Shown: piece after piece, positions 61,994-64,000 of the stretch
Layout of the letters: every line of letters begins with the position of its first letter
How positions within the stretch are numbered: position 1 is the first letter of the stretch
NCBI GenBank assembly: GCA_944371605.1
Contig: CALVXU010000030.1
Location: 116,187 to 180,186 of the forward strand
DNA length: 64,000 bases
Reading direction: 5' to 3'
Origin: an uncultured Bacilli bacterium
GTDB lineage: Bacteria; Bacillota_I; Bacilli_A; RFN20; CAG-288
Made by a program: the position numbers and the translations under genes
Notes under the pieces: model-generated
Seen by the model: the letters and a program-made list of their open reading frames with translations, nothing else
Database searches by the model: none
What the model was told of the DNA's origin: nothing

Positions 61994-63388
61994 TTATTTT
62001 TGAAAATATTTTTTCATTATTTGACATTCTTCTACTTCTTTCAAATCAAATCCTAAATTTTCTTTGATTTCTTTGATCGCATCTTCTTTTGAAATATTTT
62101 TATCTCGACTAGCTAAAGAAATTTCTAAAGCACTAAACGGAATCATTGATGATTTCATATTATAAAATCGAATAAATTGACTATATTCTTTACATTTTTC
62201 AATTTGGCAAGATGTATGTAAGCCTTTAGATAAGCTTTCTGGAGCAACATAACCACATTCATCTTTTAAGATATCTTTGATTTTTCTCCAATCATAAATT
62301 CCATCTTTTGAAATATCATTTAAATCTACTTGAATAAATGCCGGAATATTACCACTCCATGAACTTCTTTTAATAGCTCTTTTTAATGGCTTTAAAATAG
62401 AAGGGACTTCCTTGATGGCTTCACAAACATTCGATATTAAATCATTTTTATATCCAGCCATTTTTTTAAAAATATTGTCTCCATAAGCGAGTTGTTTCAT
62501 CGTAGCAAGTGTTTGGAATTGTCCTTTTTTTAATGGCGGATGCAAAATTAAAATTCTGCCTAAAGAAATTAAAAAATTTAAGAGTTTAGAACTGGCAAAT
62601 TTATAGGCGATTTTAGGAGCCATATTATTATAATAAAGTCCCTTCATTTGAGCTGGTTCATTTCCAGCAACAAAATACGGTATTTTTTCATCGACTAGAA
62701 CTTCATAGAATAAAACATAAGCTAAAGAAGGACAGGCACAAGTATTTTCACTCAATTCATAAAGTTTAGAGTATATCTTTTTTAAAGATTCGTTATCAAT
62801 TTTACGAGAAATAAATTCAACATTGTCTAAATTCTTTTTAGCTCCTTCTATTGATAGTTTAGCAGATAAAGACATATAAGGTATTTCCCAAGTCAAAGCT
62901 AAAACCTTTAATTTCATAATTTTAGATAGATAATAAAGTAAAAAAGTGGAATCCTTACCTCCAGTATAAAAAACAGCTACATCAAAGCGAGAGCTTTTTG
63001 AATGAGGAATATCATTTAATACTGGAATAACCGCCTTCATCCATTTTGTGCTCTCTTTTGTCTGACACATTGGGCATAAGCCATTTTCATCAAATTCAAT
63101 TCCTGGAATTATGAAATCATTTGCAGCACAGCTTTTACAAAAACGCGCTTCTTCTAGTGATGTAGGAATCTTTTTATATTTTTCCTCTTCTACAACAGCA
63201 ATGCCTAAAATTTTATTTCCTAAAATTCTTTTTTCTTCAATAGATAAATCTTTAGGTAATTTATTAATAATATTAATCTGCTTTTTATTTAATTTGATTA
63301 AATTTTTAAACAGATTTTCTTTGTTTTTCAAACCATAATAGTGCAAACAAGAATTTTCTAGTTTATAACGCGATTGAAGTAAATACAT
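61994..63388 (-). CDS. PP-loop ATP pyrophosphatase with WbpG-like zinc-binding segment
   Basis: The protein has 464 residues. A Cys-rich segment (FCKSC ... PGIEFDENGLCPMC, about 81-108) resembles the N-terminal zinc ribbon of WbpG/N-acetyl-sugar amidotransferases. The PP-loop FYTGGKDST (about 139-147) is the ATP pyrophosphatase signature shared with those enzymes, tRNA thiolases and ExsB. Further conserved-looking Cys residues (NTCACPS, HTSCQIEKC) hint at an iron-sulfur or sulfur-transfer site. Enzymes of this superfamily adenylate a substrate before attack by ammonia or sulfur. No LPS or capsule genes are nearby, while a ferredoxin-like gene follows. The substrate is unknown. No good ribosome binding site is visible. 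The local AT content is higher than its surroundings. Confidence 0.7.
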   Translation of the reverse strand: MYLLQSRYKLENSCLHYYGLKNKENLFKNLIKLNKKQINIINKLPKDLSIEEKRILGNKILGIAVVEEEKYKKIPTSLEEARFCKSCAANDFIIPGIEFDENGLCPMCQTKESTKWMKAVIPVLNDIPHSKSSRFDVAVFYTGGKDSTFLLYYLSKIMKLKVLALTWEIPYMSLSAKLSIEGAKKNLDNVEFISRKIDNESLKKIYSKLYELSENTCACPSLAYVLFYEVLVDEKIPYFVAGNEPAQMKGLYYNNMAPKIAYKFASSKLLNFLISLGRILILHPPLKKGQFQTLATMKQLAYGDNIFKKMAGYKNDLISNVCEAIKEVPSILKPLKRAIKRSSWSGNIPAFIQVDLNDISKDGIYDWRKIKDILKDECGYVAPESLSKGLHTSCQIEKCKEYSQFIRFYNMKSSMIPFSALEISLASRDKNISKEDAIKEIKENLGFDLKEVEECQIMKKYFQK

Positions 63389-63480
63389 TTTTATTTTGAT
63401 AGTACTTTATCTAAACCTATATAACAAAAATATTCAAAAAAGTATGAATAACTAAAATATATTAATCGCTAGCCACTTTA

Positions 63481-64000
63481 TCATAATGCTTGGTAACTAT
63501 TGATAGCAGCTTCAACAGTGACGCCATCTTTAGTGACTTCTAAAATACTTTGACTATCACTTTCAGGCTCAATAGAATAGCCATCGCCATTTGAGCTCTC
63601 TTTCAATGAAAACCAAATTCTATCACTCACCTCTTCACCTTCTACAAAAATAAGCATTCTATAAGTATGTCCGACTGCATATTTAATTCCTTCAACTGTC
63701 ACTTCTTCAGGTATTTCATTAAGGGAAATATCTGTTTGTGAACTGTAATCAGCTGAATAACCATAAACATCCTTTCTATTTGCAGTATCAGTGATATTTA
63801 AAGAGATTGATGTAGGATTCTTAGATTCTTTTTGAATCGTATCAGCTAACCCATCAAGATTGACTTTGACATCTACATCATAAGTAGCGACTTCAATGGT
63901 TCCAAATTGCTTGATGTGTACATCAACACAAATAGTAGTGGTCTTAGTTATTGAACTGCTTCCGTTAAGCGGTCTGACTTCTAATTTGAGTTTGGTATCA
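63481..64000 (-). CDS. Unknown beta-rich protein, C-terminal part (5' end outside the window)
   Basis: The frame is open from the window edge to the TGA at 63481, giving 172 residues. Thr, Ser, Val and Asp dominate, in an alternating strand-like pattern suggestive of Ig-like or adhesin modules. There is no membrane anchor or sorting motif at the C-terminus. I do not recognise a family. The real start lies beyond the window, so any internal start would be misleading. Confidence 0.7.
   Translation of the reverse strand, partial: DTKLKLEVRPLNGSSSITKTTTICVDVHIKQFGTIEVATYDVDVKVNLDGLADTIQKESKNPTSISLNITDTANRKDVYGYSADYSSQTDISLNEIPEEVTVEGIKYAVGHTYRMLIFVEGEEVSDRIWFSLKESSNGDGYSIEPESDSQSILEVTKDGVTVEAAINSYQAL

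Noticed and set aside
63481-63702. A 73-residue protein starting at an internal GTG
   Set aside because: The frame stays open to the window edge, so this is only the end of a longer gene.
1-64000. CRISPR array, prophage or transposase genes
   Set aside because: No regularly spaced repeats, no phage structural genes and no transposase or integrase motifs were seen on either strand.

Overview
This is an A+T-rich stretch of a bacterial chromosome from the Firmicutes (Bacillota). It carries PolC, RecU and the gene order rpsB-tsf-pyrH-frr-uppS-cdsA-dxr-rseP. It also has the rlmN-PP2C-PrkC-rsgA-rpe block, CIRCE elements and CcpA-type cre-like sites. TGA is used as a stop (for example in several ATGA gene overlaps), so this is not the Mycoplasma code. 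The mix of small-genome traits and many surface sugar-handling lipoproteins fits an uncultured host-associated member of class Bacilli, near the Erysipelotrichia or RF39-type lineages. That placement is inference.

Layout. 1-345: partial HAD hydrolase. 541-8176: two-component pair 1 (LytTR regulator plus GHKL kinase), an Ig/carbohydrate-binding-like lipoprotein and a membrane-anchored glycoside hydrolase family 3 (GH3) enzyme. 8269-10436: anchored endonuclease I and a small unknown. 10429-19257 (minus): a housekeeping run from rpmF to recU, including an RsmB homologue that has lost its catalytic motifs and a PrkC-like kinase without the usual outer domains. 19685-23309: repeat lipoprotein and a broken GH3. 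23496-27700 (minus): GH3 plus a lipoprotein interrupted at a G8 tract. 27940-38903 (minus): maltodextrin operon (malQ, binding protein, two permeases, GH13 lipoprotein, oversized MsmX-type ATPase, two small lipoproteins). 39492-47610: two-component pair 2, GH3 and two lipoprotein genes, the last split by a stop codon. 47767-60593: polC, a CIRCE-controlled hsp20, and the rseP-to-rpsB cluster. 61037-61110: tRNA-Glu(CTC). 61301-63388: an AT-richer pair, a truncated flavodoxin-ferredoxin and a PP-loop ATPase. 63481-64000: partial unknown gene.

How the genes work together. The accessory part looks like a Gram-positive polysaccharide-utilisation region built from four copies of one idea. Each has a GH3 with reversed domain order, held at the cell surface by transmembrane helices, next to one or two Ig/CBM-like lipoproteins. 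Two copies are headed by their own LytTR/GHKL pair. Directly downstream of each kinase gene lies a pair of direct repeats (core TTACGAARYT) exactly 21 bp apart, followed within 3-4 bp by a promoter-like sequence. This predicts that each regulator switches on its neighbouring GH3 cassette. The maltodextrin operon supplies uptake and cytoplasmic breakdown of alpha-glucans, and cre-like sites suggest catabolite control over several loci. Three surface lipoproteins carry a run of exactly eight C or G just after the lipid-attachment cysteine. One is out of frame, which suggests on/off phase variation of the surface sugar-binding proteins.
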